From Calamus simplicifolius (Eukaryota > Streptophyta > Magnoliopsida > Arecales > Arecaceae), in contig UESW01004417.1 in the NCBI GenBank assembly GCA_900491605.1, positions 494,142 to 558,141 of the forward strand: 64,000 nucleotides of DNA, written 5' to 3'. Below, piece after piece: positions 45,201 through 57,200 of this stretch. The notes beneath the pieces were generated by a model. That model searched no databases and had not been told where the DNA came from. It saw only the letters and a program-made list of their open reading frames with translations. Both the position numbers and the translations under genes were made by a program. How positions within the stretch are numbered: position 1 is the stretch's first letter; every line of letters starts with the position of its first letter.

Positions 45201-48200
45201 ACCTTGCCCAAGTACTGAGTCATAGCGGGGTCACGCGCCTCGTACTCCCCATTGATTTGCCCAGAGACGAGTTGCGAGTCCGTGAAAGCTCTGAGACGCT
45301 CTATTCCGAACTCCTGGACTAGCCTTAGCCCGACCAGCAGGGCCTCGTACTCAGCTTGATTGTTGGTGGCTTTGAATAGAAACCGCAGGGCGCATTCCGT
45401 TCTCTCTCCGCTTGGTCCGGCGAGAATGAGGCTGACGCCGCTTCCTTGAGAGTTCAATGCGCCGTCCACATGAAGGATCCAAGTTTTCCCATCTTCGTCT
45501 GGCTCAGGCTCGCACTATTCCTTGGCAACCTCTTCAGCCATCTCCTCTGCCCAGGTGCATTCAACCAGGCAGTTGGCCAAAACTTGAGACTTTAAAGCCG
45601 ATCGAGCCTGGAAAGAGAGGTCAAATTCTCCCAGCTTGATGGCCCACTTGGCGAGTCGGCCTGAGGTATCCGGATGAGCCAGGATGGCTCGCAGGGGTTG
45701 ATCCGTGAGCACTACAATAGGATGGGCTTGAAAATATGGGCGGAGACGCCGAGCGGAGACTATCAGGGCGAAGATGACCTTTTCCGCCTTGGAGTATTTG
45801 ACTTCTGCATCATGGAGGACCTTACTCACATAGTAGATAGGCCTTTGGATTCCATCAGTGTCAAGACGCACCAAAACTGAACTAACGGCTTCCAAAGAAG
45901 CGGCTAAGTAGAGAAAAAGACTTTCTCCGTCTCTTGGCTTGGATAGGAGCGGAGGGGAGGATAGAAACGCCTTCAACCCGTCGAAGGCCCTCTGGCAATC
46001 ATCAGTCCACTCGAAGCTATTCATCTTCCGCAAGGCCTTGAAGAAGGGCAAGCATCTCTCGGCTGATTTGGAGAGGAAACGACTTAGAGCTACTATCCTC
46101 CCAGTTAATCGTTGCACTTCCTTCTTGCTGGACGGTGGCCTCATGTCAAGTATGGCGCTGATCTTCTCTGGGTTCGCCTCGATCCCCCGCTGGGTCACCA
46201 TGAAGCCCAGAAACGTGCCTGTCGTGACCCCAAAAGCACATTTCTTGGGGTTCAGCTTAACTTGGAAACGACGGAGGTTGATGAAGGTCTCCTCTAAATC
46301 GGAGACGTGATTAGAGGCACGGGTGCTCTTTGTCAGCATGTCGTCTACATAGACTTCCATGTTCCAGCCTAGCTGGTCCTGGAATACTATGTTCATCAAC
46401 CTTTGGTAAGTTGCCCCCGTGTTCTTGAGGCCAAAAGGCATCACTTTGTAGCAATAAATGCCCTTTTCCGTCACGAAGGAGGTGTGCTCTTCGTCGCTGG
46501 GGTCCATCCTTATCTGATTGTATCCTGAGAAGGCGTCCATGAAGCTGAGGAGTTCATGCCCGGAGGTGGAATCTACCAGCTGATCAATCCTTGGCAGGGG
46601 AAAGTTGTCTTTTGGGCACGCCTTGTTGAGGTCGGTGAAGTCTATGCAAATCCTCCAGCTCCCATTTGCCTTACGCACCATGACCACATTGGCCAACCAA
46701 CTGGGGTAGTGTGCCTCCCGAATGTGGCCGGCACTGAGTAGCTTGTTGACTTCCTCGTCAATAGCCTTTTGTCGATCGGGAGCAAAGCTTCTCTTCTTCT
46801 GGCGAATTGGACGGTGTCGCGGGTCAATGTTGAGCTTGTGGGTGATCACTTCCGGAGGGATGCTGGGCATATCAGATGCTGACCAGGCGAAGACGTCTGA
46901 ATTAGCCCGCAAAAATGCTAAGAGATGCTCCCGGTCCTCTGGAGGGAGGAGTCCGCCGACACGGACGGTTCTTGCCGGGTCATCTCCAAGAGGGAAGGCC
47001 AAAAGATGTTCAGCTGGCTCTCCTCCCTTGTTAGAGTCTCTAGGGTCGGATGCTTCAAAGGTTGGTTCAGCTTCTAGAGGACTTGATGCCGCGTGATAGC
47101 AGGGCAGGACTGGGCTGACCTCACCGCGCATCTCCCCGACTCCTCCGTCCGTGGGGAACTGCACTAACAGACGCCGGGTGGAAATAACTGCGTCCAAAAG
47201 GTTCAAACCTGGATGCCCTAGAATGGCGTTATATGCCAAGGGAACCCTCACAACCAGGAATTTCATTATTACTGTGCTTTGGCATGGTGGCATTCCGGCT
47301 GTCACGGGCAAAGGTATTTCGCCTTCAACCCTCACGAAGTCCCCAGTAAAACCGACCAAAGGGGTCGCCACAGGCTGAAAAGAGTACAAAGATAATCCCA
47401 TCCGAACAAAAGCGTCGTAGGTAAGGATGTCAGCTGAGCTGCCACTATCAACTAATATCCTCTTTACAGGGTGCTTGGCGATCGTCATAGAGACGACGAC
47501 GCCTTCATTGTTTACATTATCTATGACAGCAGATCCCCCCAGGAATTACATTACTCGGTGCCTCCTCCGCCCTCGGTCGCTTAGGTGCGGAGGTTGATCC
47601 CCAGGACACCATTCCGACCGTCCGCTGCGTGGGGGCGTTGTCGACCGAGGCTTGAACAGGCGGAGGCCCCATGAGGGTCGGCAGCGGCTGCTGCGCTTTC
47701 TGCACATATTTGCCGAGATAGCCCCGCTGAATAAGCTCCTCGATGGCCCATTTCAAGCTGTAGCAGCTGTCAGTGTCATGGCCATAGTCCCGGTGGAATC
47801 GGCAGTAGCAGCTTTTGTCGCGGGGAGGACCTTTCTTCATGGGAGGAGGGCGCTGGAGGTAAGGCTCGCCCTCGATCTCCATCAGAATGTGAGATCGAGG
47901 GGCAAGGAGAGGTGTGAGCTTACTCTCGTCGGGGACAGGGCTTCTACGCCTGTTGTCGGGTCAACGAGGCGGGTCGGCTCGCCGGTGTCGAGGAGGTCCG
48001 CTTGGTTCAGGGCGAGCAGGCTTGTGGCTGGAGCTCCTTGAAGATTCTCGGCAGGTGAAGTCGGCTTCATCCGCACGGATATACTTTTGAGCCCGGAGGA
48101 GGAGGTCGGAATAAGAGCCCGGGGGCTTCTTATCTAAAGAAAAGGTGAAGCGAGATGGGAGGAGTCCTCGCTTCAATGCCAGCGTCGCTACCGCGTCGTC

Positions 48201-51200
48201 GAGATGGTAGACCTCGAGGGCGGCAGCTTTGAACCGGGACACGAAGTCCCGTAGCGACTCTCCCTCCTTCTGGCGTACGGAGAAGAGGTTGTCCGCCACC
48301 CTTGGAATTCGTCGGCAGGCATCGAAATGTGCCAGAAAAGCCTTCTCCAGCCCTCGGAAGGAGTCGATGCTGTAAGGGGCAAGCACGAGTGCCATGCGCG
48401 AGTGGCCTTCCGCAGAGTAGCGGGAAAGGCCTTGCAGAGAAGGGCGTCTGAAGCGCCTTGAACCTGCATCATTGCTTTATAACTCTCGAGATTGTCGAGA
48501 GGATCTGTCGTACCATCGTACGGGTCCACCTGGGGGAACCGAAACCTGGAGGGGACAGGCTCCTCCAATATCCGGCGGGTGTAAGGAGGTCGGGTGTCGA
48601 ACTCTTCCTCCGGCTGATGGTTGATTTTTCTGGCAAGCTCGTCCAGCCGTCGGTTGTACTCTTCCATGCGCTCTTCCGCCTGTCGGTTGATTGTTGGGGC
48701 CCTCCGAGATGGCTCGGAGGAGGAAGAAGAAGATGAAGAAGACAGAGAGGGAGACGAAAGTCGGGACTTTCGCCTTGGCTCCTCCTAATGACGTGGTCCC
48801 GAAGGGATTTTGCTGGGGCCATGATCAGGGGACCGCAGCCGTTTGGAGGGCTCGCGGCGGGATTTTCTTTGGGAAGCTGGGCGACGACCGGCCTCCCGCC
48901 GACCGGCCTCCTGCGGACCGGCTTCCCGCCGGTCGGCCTCCCATCGACCGGCCTCCCACCTTGGAGAACCTCCCCTCGCCAACTGCTGACTGGCGGGGGG
49001 AGCGGGTTGGTGCTTGGTGGCCACGGACTGCTGCTGCTGGAGCCCGTGGACCATAGCAGTGAGAGTTTGGACTTGTTGGGAGAGGGTCGCCAATTGCTTC
49101 GTCGTTTAGGCGGCTGCGTTTGGTGGTGGGCTGGCGACTAGAGGATCGGCAATAGGGGGGTTAGCCTCTTGCTGCCTAACCGGCGGGGGAAGCCCCGCTG
49201 GACAGGTGATGGAAGCATCATGAGCTCGTGTCACCACCATAACTCCAAAGAGAGAAGAGAGGGGGAGAGTAGAGTTTGGCCAGATGTAGCACAGGGAAGC
49301 CATGGGATACTTGCTGCGTTCTACACCAACTTTTGTCCCCCTTCCTGGCGCGCCAATCTGATGACGCCCAATCACTGATCGTGCACGTCAGGAACGGATG
49401 GATGGATTCTCCAGGCTCCGCTTCACCACGTTGGGAACGGATGGATTCTCCAGGCTCCGCTTCACCAGGTTACCTGCAAGGAAGTCCCAGGACCGAAGAG
49501 GATTCTCCGATGGGACCCTCCGACGCCCAAGTTAGCAATTGAGGTCACAGCCGAAGAGGAGCTCGGATGAGCTCCTTTTAGGTGAAAGGGTGCTCCAGAG
49601 AAGAAGGGATTTCTCTCTGGATCTCAATATAGCAATTTTCCGAGGATTATCGCGCATCCCTATTTACTGAATGGATTCACCTTTTTATAGGGGTTGACCC
49701 TGGCATGGTCACGTGGGATTCCGTGAGGAGGAAATGTCCGCGGAGTTCTTGGGAGTTGCATGAATCTGCGCTGGTTGGTGGGTCATGTCTCATCGGAAAG
49801 GGAGAAAGCGGCGGTTGGTGGGCTAAGTCCCATCAGCTAGCGGGGCTGTTGGGTAGTTAGGTCCAGTCCCATCAGCAGCTTGGTCTGTGGGTAGTTGGAT
49901 CTGGCGTTGTCAGGCGGCGCGGGTCAGAGAGGTAGCGTCCCGAGCTATCAGGGCCGTGTTGGGGCAGATTTGAAGGAAACCGAGAGTCTCGACTCCCCCG
50001 GGGGAGCCAAAGCTTATCTGGGTCGGCCAAAGGTGGCCGGGGCCAACCTTGCCGACTAGGACGTGCCGGGGCGGGGCCGACTCGGCGATCTTAGAGGTGT
50101 CGGGGTCGAGAGGGGCCGCCAGGAAGGGTCGGGGCCGACTCGGCGGGCTTGGAGACGCCGGGGCCGAGAGGAGCCGACCAGGAAGGGTTGGGGCTAACTC
50201 GGCGAGCTTGGAGGCACCGGGGCCGAGAGGGGCTAACTAGGAAGGGTCGGGGCCAGCTCGGCTGGCTTGGAGACGTCGGGGCCAAGAGGGGCCGACCAGG
50301 AAGGATCGGGACCGACTCGGCATGCTTGGAGACGCCGGGGCCGAGAGGGACCGACCAGGAAGGGTCGGGGCCGACTCGGCGGGCTTGGAGGTGCCGGGGC
50401 CGAGAGGGGCCGACCGGAAAGGGTCAGGGCCGACTCAGCGGGCTTGGAGGTGCCAGGGCCGAGAGGGAACGACCGAGAAGGGTCGGGGCCGACTCGGCGG
50501 GCTTGGAGACACCGGGGCTGAGAGGGGCCGACCGGAAAGGGTCGGGGCCGACTCGACGGGCTTGGAGACACCGGGGCCGAAAGGGGCCGACCGGGAAGGG
50601 TCGGGACCGACTCGGCGGGCTTGGAGACGTCGGGGCCGAGAGGGGCTGACCAAGAAGGTCGAGGCCGACTCGGCGGGCTTGGAGGTGCCAGGGCCGAGAG
50701 GGGCGGACAAGGAATGATCGGGGCCGACTCGGCGGGCTTGGAGGTGCCGCGGCCAAGAGGGGCCGACCAGGAAGGGTCGGAGTCGACTCGGTGGGCTTGG
50801 AGGTACCGGGGCCGACCGGGGAGGGTCGGAGCTGACTCGGCAGGCTTGGAGGCGCCGGGGCGCACCCATGCTTTGATTTTGCTGAAACTACCCTTGGGGC
50901 TACATTAGCCACATCAAGAACTTTGATTCATTGGACCCTCCTTGAAAACCTTGCTTTCATTCAGATATTGAGAGAAACTCTTGGTGTACCGTATCAATGA
51001 CTTCTTGATGTAAAATCATATTAGTAATTCTTGCTCAGATTCCCGAGGACATAAGAAGGAAGGCTATTGATACATGCGGGTATTTACTTGTCCATGGGTC
51101 AAATATTCATGCTAAAAGTAGTAGCTAATCAATGTAGGAGCTCACTCCTCTTGGAACTGTGGAACATGGCATATCTTAAAATCTCCATAATTAATACATG

Positions 51201-54200
51201 ATTCTCAGGTAGGATGGTTGAATCCATAAGGCTCAATAGGAGAATAATGAATGGATTAAAAATTAATAACAGAAGATCTCTGACTGGGATGATGCAAGTG
51301 CTATCTCAACCGAGATCTCATACGTTCAAAGCAATGTCATCAGAAGAGCTTAGAAAACTGATATTGATCAAAAAGAGCAGTTGCTAGGGATGGCAACGGC
51401 CTGGGATGGCCTCTACCGGTCCTTGTCTTCGTTAGAGAAAACCTTTCGTTCCCTACCTCATTAAGCCGTTATAGTTAACAGGGCGAGAACAGTGATACCC
51501 GGCCAGGTAAACTAGCACCCACTGGATACCTATTTGGCATTTATATAAAAAAATAAAATTATTTTATTAAATTTAAAATTTATTGAAAGCTTAAAAAAAT
51601 ACTAATAAAAAGCTCTGGCTTTGATGTTCAGTAGTTGCATGAAAGAAGAGAACAGATAGAGAGATTCAAACGTATTTTACTAGATTTTTTTAGTATATAC
51701 ATTTTATTATTTTAAATTTTAATATTTAATATATTAATATATATATATATAATTTAAATATACTATATTAAAGCTAACGAGAACGGGATGGAGAAAACCA
51801 TCCCCGGCCATTTACCCATTTAGCCATTAACGGCCATTTACCCATTTACCCCTTAAGCCGTTTAAACCGAGGATTTCCGATCCATTAGAAATAGTATCAA
51901 CCAGATAAACGGTCAAACGAAAAAAAATTCATCCCTAGCAGTTGCACACTAAGACTTGCATATGTAAATACCTCCATGTAGTACCCCACCCAAGCATGAG
52001 CGTAAATTTAGGTATGCATATGTTAATTCAGAGTTGCACTCATTTTATGAAGATAGAAAAGGTAAATAAATCAGAACAGAGAAGATAATTGGCGAAAATA
52101 GTGTCAAGAATACCTGAGTATCAAGAGATTTGATGACTTCCACTGCAGCATTGCACCTGGCAGCTTCTTCTGCAGCTAAAGATGCGGCTTGTTCAGCATT
52201 CTTCTCTGCTTTCTTCAGTACTACATCTTGACTTTCACACTTTTGTTTCAAATTTTTCACCTACACAATGAGTAATGCTCAAGAGGTCTAAAAACCAAGA
52301 CAGATGGAATATATTATCTTAACTAATGAATAAATAACATGACAAAATATCAAGATAGAATCAAATCTTGACATAGGTTTTGGAAGAATATGAGCTAACT
52401 CATGCCTACCTGGGTTTGCAGCTTCAAGACTTCCTGATTTAGTAGTTCATTAGTCTTCTTTAGGCTGTCAATGACACTTTTAGAAAATACTGGAGTCATA
52501 GAGCGTGGAGGACTTGGCTTCCTGGTGTATGGAGAAGCAGGGGGAGGGGGAGGTGCAGATGTAACAATTGGTTTTAAAGCAGTTTGAAGTGCACTCAAAG
52601 AGCTAGGAAAAGCAATATCTTTTAGCTGTAAAAGTGATGGAACTTGGGAAACTCTGTTTGCAAGCTGAGAATCTGATTTGATCTCATTCTTTAACTTGAC
52701 TGATTCTGTGTGAGGTGACAAGAGTATCTTTGTAGATCTTATTTCTCCCCGATCTGATCTCTCCCTGCCATCAATGGATCGACGAGGAGTTGTATTCTTC
52801 TTGACAAAAGTAGCAGCATTACCAGCTTCTGCTGCTTTAAGTTTTGAATAGCAAGAGTCACATACACGATGTGGTTTGCCGGGAGTAGGTGCCAGTGCAG
52901 CTTTCAACACTTTCTTTGAACTACAAGCATGGCAATGTACCAGCCCACAATTATAACAGTTGTGCCGCTTTCTTGTGAAACCAAATGCCTGCCGACACCC
53001 GGAGCAAACTGATTGATCTGCGCCAGACACCCACTTATGGATGCAAATGCAGGCTGTAAAATTAGACCCACATGATATACTTTTAACATGCCTATCTTTC
53101 AGAGCTTCAACAAAAGTAGGCGTTTTCCGGTCTTCAACATCACCATGTCCCAATCTTCCATTGGCACCTTTTCCCCATGTATAGACTTCACTTCTTGATG
53201 TCAAAACTGCAACATGGCAAGCCCCACAGGATATCTCCTCAACTAACTCACCTATCAATCTATCTTGCACTAAGCGAGGCAACTTACCATCAGATTGAGG
53301 ATTTCCTAGCTGACCATGAGAAGTACTTCCCATTGTGAAAACATGCCCAGATGTTGTTAGTGCCACGGTGATGTTGTGCCCACAGGCCAGCTGATGGAAG
53401 TTGTAGTCAATAAGTGAAGGCACACAGGTAGGGACCAAGCGTGCTTCCTTGTCTCCATGACCCAGACGGTATTTATCTCCATCACCCCAGGTAAACAGTT
53501 TTCTAGATATAACATTAGCGCCCACCTGGCCCATTACCTCAACAATAGCTGCAGTATGCCACACTCCGCATGCTACCTTTATAGTCCGTAATCCACTTAA
53601 AGATTCAACTTCCCTTGGGTACGCTACACTCTCCCGATCGCCATGCCCTAGAACACCAAATGTTCCATCACCAAATGTGAATACCTTTCCATTTGAAGTA
53701 ATAAGTGCCGAATGCCATGTACCACATGCAACAGACAAAACTTGAACTCCTTCCAAATGGCCAGAAACTCTTTTAGGTATCCAATGACTGACAGTAGTGC
53801 CGTGGCCAAGAAGTCCAGTGTTATAAGCGCCATCTCCCCAGGTAAACAAGTCACCAGCAGTGGATATAGCACAAGTATGATACTCACCACATGCAACATA
53901 ATCCATATTCCACACTGCTAGTGACTCAACAAGACGGGGCCGACTAACATCTTTCTCATTTCCATGTCCAAGCTGCCCACCAGATTCCTCCCCCCATGTG
54001 AATACCTCTCCTTGCCTTGTAACAAGCACAGCATGCCTGACACCACATGCTATCTGATGAACATCTAAAACTACATTTGATTCTAGTGGTTTTGGAAGCA
54101 AAACATCAGTTCTTGAGGATAAGGAGTTTGTTGATCCATCTAGTATGATCCCGTCAGACCAAATCTCTCCCCAAACATAAACATCACCTAAAGATTCAAT

Positions 54201-57200
54201 ATCATCTGGTCCAGAACCTTGACTGGAGGAACTAGGGGCACTAGAAATACTAAGTCGCACATTATCTACGTTACTTGACCTTAGTTGCATATTTGCACGG
54301 TCTGACCCCACATCTGACCTTAGAAAACTCAAAGAAGACTCGCGAGTGTAAAAATTTGTGTTTAAACTACGGGAAATACTTGATGCACCAGAAGGACGAC
54401 AGTATTCTCCACTATCCTGAAAAGAGATCAGAGGAATAATTATGAGTAGAAAATCACTGAAATCGCATGGACACTTTTAAAAACTAATGAGCAGTGTAAG
54501 ACTCTTCAAAATTTGAGTAGGAAAAAAAAATCATATTTTTTAGCTTGGACAACTAATGATGACCAATTCTCTACCATTAGCATTTAGAATAATTCCATGC
54601 ATGTTTTAGCTGAGGTATCCTATTGGAAACTTGAAAAGACTGTAAGCAAATTAAAACTAATCTACATTAAAGTTAAGCAAACTACTTGTTCTGCATTATC
54701 TGGAGATTGGTAGAGTAGCAGTCAATGAACCACAACCACAATAGTCAACATTGGATATGACCATCTTAGCTATTAGAGAAAAGTGGCTTCATGTCATCTT
54801 CTTGGTTAAACTTGTGTCTCAATTTTAGTTTTCTAAACAAAATCCAAGCTTTGAATTTTCTTTATTTTATATGCACGCTAATGGGAACAGGGATCTTGGA
54901 TAACAAGCTCCCAAGTCTGTAAATATTCAGAAAATAAATCCTCATCTATGGTATCTAGTTTTAAGCAATGTAAACAAAATCTTTTTATGTTTGAAGATCC
55001 TGATAGGACTAGATAACTAAAACACACCAAAAAATCCAATGTGTCAATGGTAGGTATCGAGGACCAATAAATCCCTCCTTCAAATAATGATCTTGAATAA
55101 TGGCCAAATTAAGCTTAAGAAATTCTCTATATATTTCCAGTTGCAAGCTAAAATTAACTATATATTAAGAAACTATTTCGTACTTATTAAGAGATGAATT
55201 AAGAAGAAAGAAAGAAAGGGTTTATTATGGTGCTTCCTAAAATATGTACAATATAAAGATTTGAAATTTGTCCATTGTTTATTGTACAAAAAATGATGCA
55301 TAATCTTTCCCATGATCACTAACTATAGCCAATCAAATAGCCCAGCTATGAGTGGCAAGTACAGTATTTTGGATGAAAGAGATCCTAATTGATGCCCTTC
55401 TTCCATCACTCTTAGACTAACAACTCGACCGGTGCCCTTCCCTGATCGCCTACCCACCAATGCTTTTTTCCCTCATCCACTCTCCCCCACAACCAATCCT
55501 TAACTCCATGTGATGCTCCACCACTCAACTCATCCAGCACCCACACTTCAATCTCCCCCTTCTCCCTCCTCCACTTACAACCTAAACCAAGCTTCCACCC
55601 TCTCCTTTCTCCTATATTCACTCATCATCATCTTCTTTACTATTGTCAACCTCACTAAGATAGCATACTACCATATAGGAGGGGGCCCAAAAAAGCTCCT
55701 CTAACTTAAGCCCAAACCGCTTATCCATTGTCATGAAGATATCCACTTTGCCTATCCCACTACTATTCTGTCACAACAACCAAACCCTAGCAATCGATAA
55801 AAAAATATAAGAGAGATTCAACACATCAAAGAACCATAGGGCAACAATCGTAAGAGAGAGAGGGGGGGAAGAGAGAGAACCATTCAATAAAGTGGAGGAG
55901 ACGTTGAGATGCAAGAGGGAGTTTAAAGCATTGATTCTAATGGGGAGTGGCTCAAAGAGGTTATTATAGAGGACTTTAAGGGGCGATAGGCTTTGAAGGG
56001 TGACGATAGTAAGGGAAATTAGGTCAAAGAGGCAATTGTGAGGGGAAGAAAAGTGTCAAAGATGGAGAGGACCTCGAAGTTGCAATTAGAAAGGGCAAGG
56101 ATTGTGACCCAACCACCATGATAGATGATGTAGATCTAGTCACATAGAAATCTGGGTTGATAGCAAATTATCTATTAATTTCTTGTAGTATCCTTCATTC
56201 ATGAACAGCTTGGCTCCATTTTGTTACTTGATATATATATATATATATATATATATAAGCAAAACTGAAGAAAGGGTATCTAACCAATAAAACTATGTGA
56301 TAGTGTAAGGTATTTGAAAACTAGAAGTTTCAGGTTATAAGCAAAAATACAAACTTACATCAGAAAGCAATATTCCATCACTCTGGCTGTCAGATCCAGA
56401 ATGTTTGTGTTGGCCTATAGAAATCAATGCCCTAAGTCCTGCCAACCACACCTCTACCTCTGCTTGGTCCTTGCAAATCTATGCAGTTGGAAGAGTTAAC
56501 ACAGAATCATAAACTTTATTCTGACATTCAAAATTTTGAGAATGTTCTCCAACAATATAAGAAATATTGGGAGTACATGAACAATGACTAACCAGATCTA
56601 GAGATCGTTCGCCATTATTGTATATAAGAGAAAATGACAAGTAATCTTTCTCAGGGCGTGGAAATCTTCTAAAAACAGCCTGCAGAGAGAGTTGAAACCA
56701 AGAAGAATTGTAATTGCAAAGTACAGTTGCATCAGAACAAATTATAAAGTACAAAAGTTAGTCATTTTGCTTATATATGCATGTGCATTAGAATTACTGA
56801 ACTCCAAAGAAAGTGAAACTTACTGTTCTCTGTCCAAGACTGATTCGTATGACAGAAGCTAGTTTGATAGTCCTCTCCTTTTTATGAGAATACCAGATTA
56901 ATGTTGTTTCATCCTGAGAACGAAATAAAAAGGAAAATTGGCATTGGCTCATTCATGTATCATGAACATATATCAATTATGTAGGTCAAAACTTCTAATT
57001 GACTGTGACAATAATAACAATGACATTATAACTCACACTAGAGATTCTGAATGGGCAAAATTTAGGCTTTCCTTTGCGACTATACTTGATTAACTGTGTG
57101 CCTTTCTTCAAAGCAATAAGTGCCTTCAAAATAGAGCAACAAAATAAATGAATAGGGCAAAGGGTCCACTATCCATAGCAATCAATTTTTGTAGCCATGT

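Larger units (their letters stand above)
36160..50916 (-). mobile_element. TE2: near-complete Tat-type Ty3/gypsy retrotransposon in a PRAF intron
   Basis: 14,757 bp flanked by AGAAC on both sides (36155-36159 and 50917-50921). It reads on the minus strand: 5' LTR 50916-49359, primer-binding site, gag, protease, RT, RNase H, second RNase H, integrase, a 141-bp tandem array, an opposite-strand antisense gene, polypurine tract, 3' LTR 38695-36160. The second RNase H and the antisense gene are marks of the Tat lineage. The LTRs differ by 978 bases, mainly through array copy number. Gag-pol has stops and frameshifts, so this copy cannot move by itself. It has the same orientation as PRAF. Confidence 0.95.

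Noticed and set aside
50091..50912. Arg/Gly- and Pro/Ser-rich frames in the other TE2 LTR
   Set aside because: Same minisatellite as in the 3' LTR.
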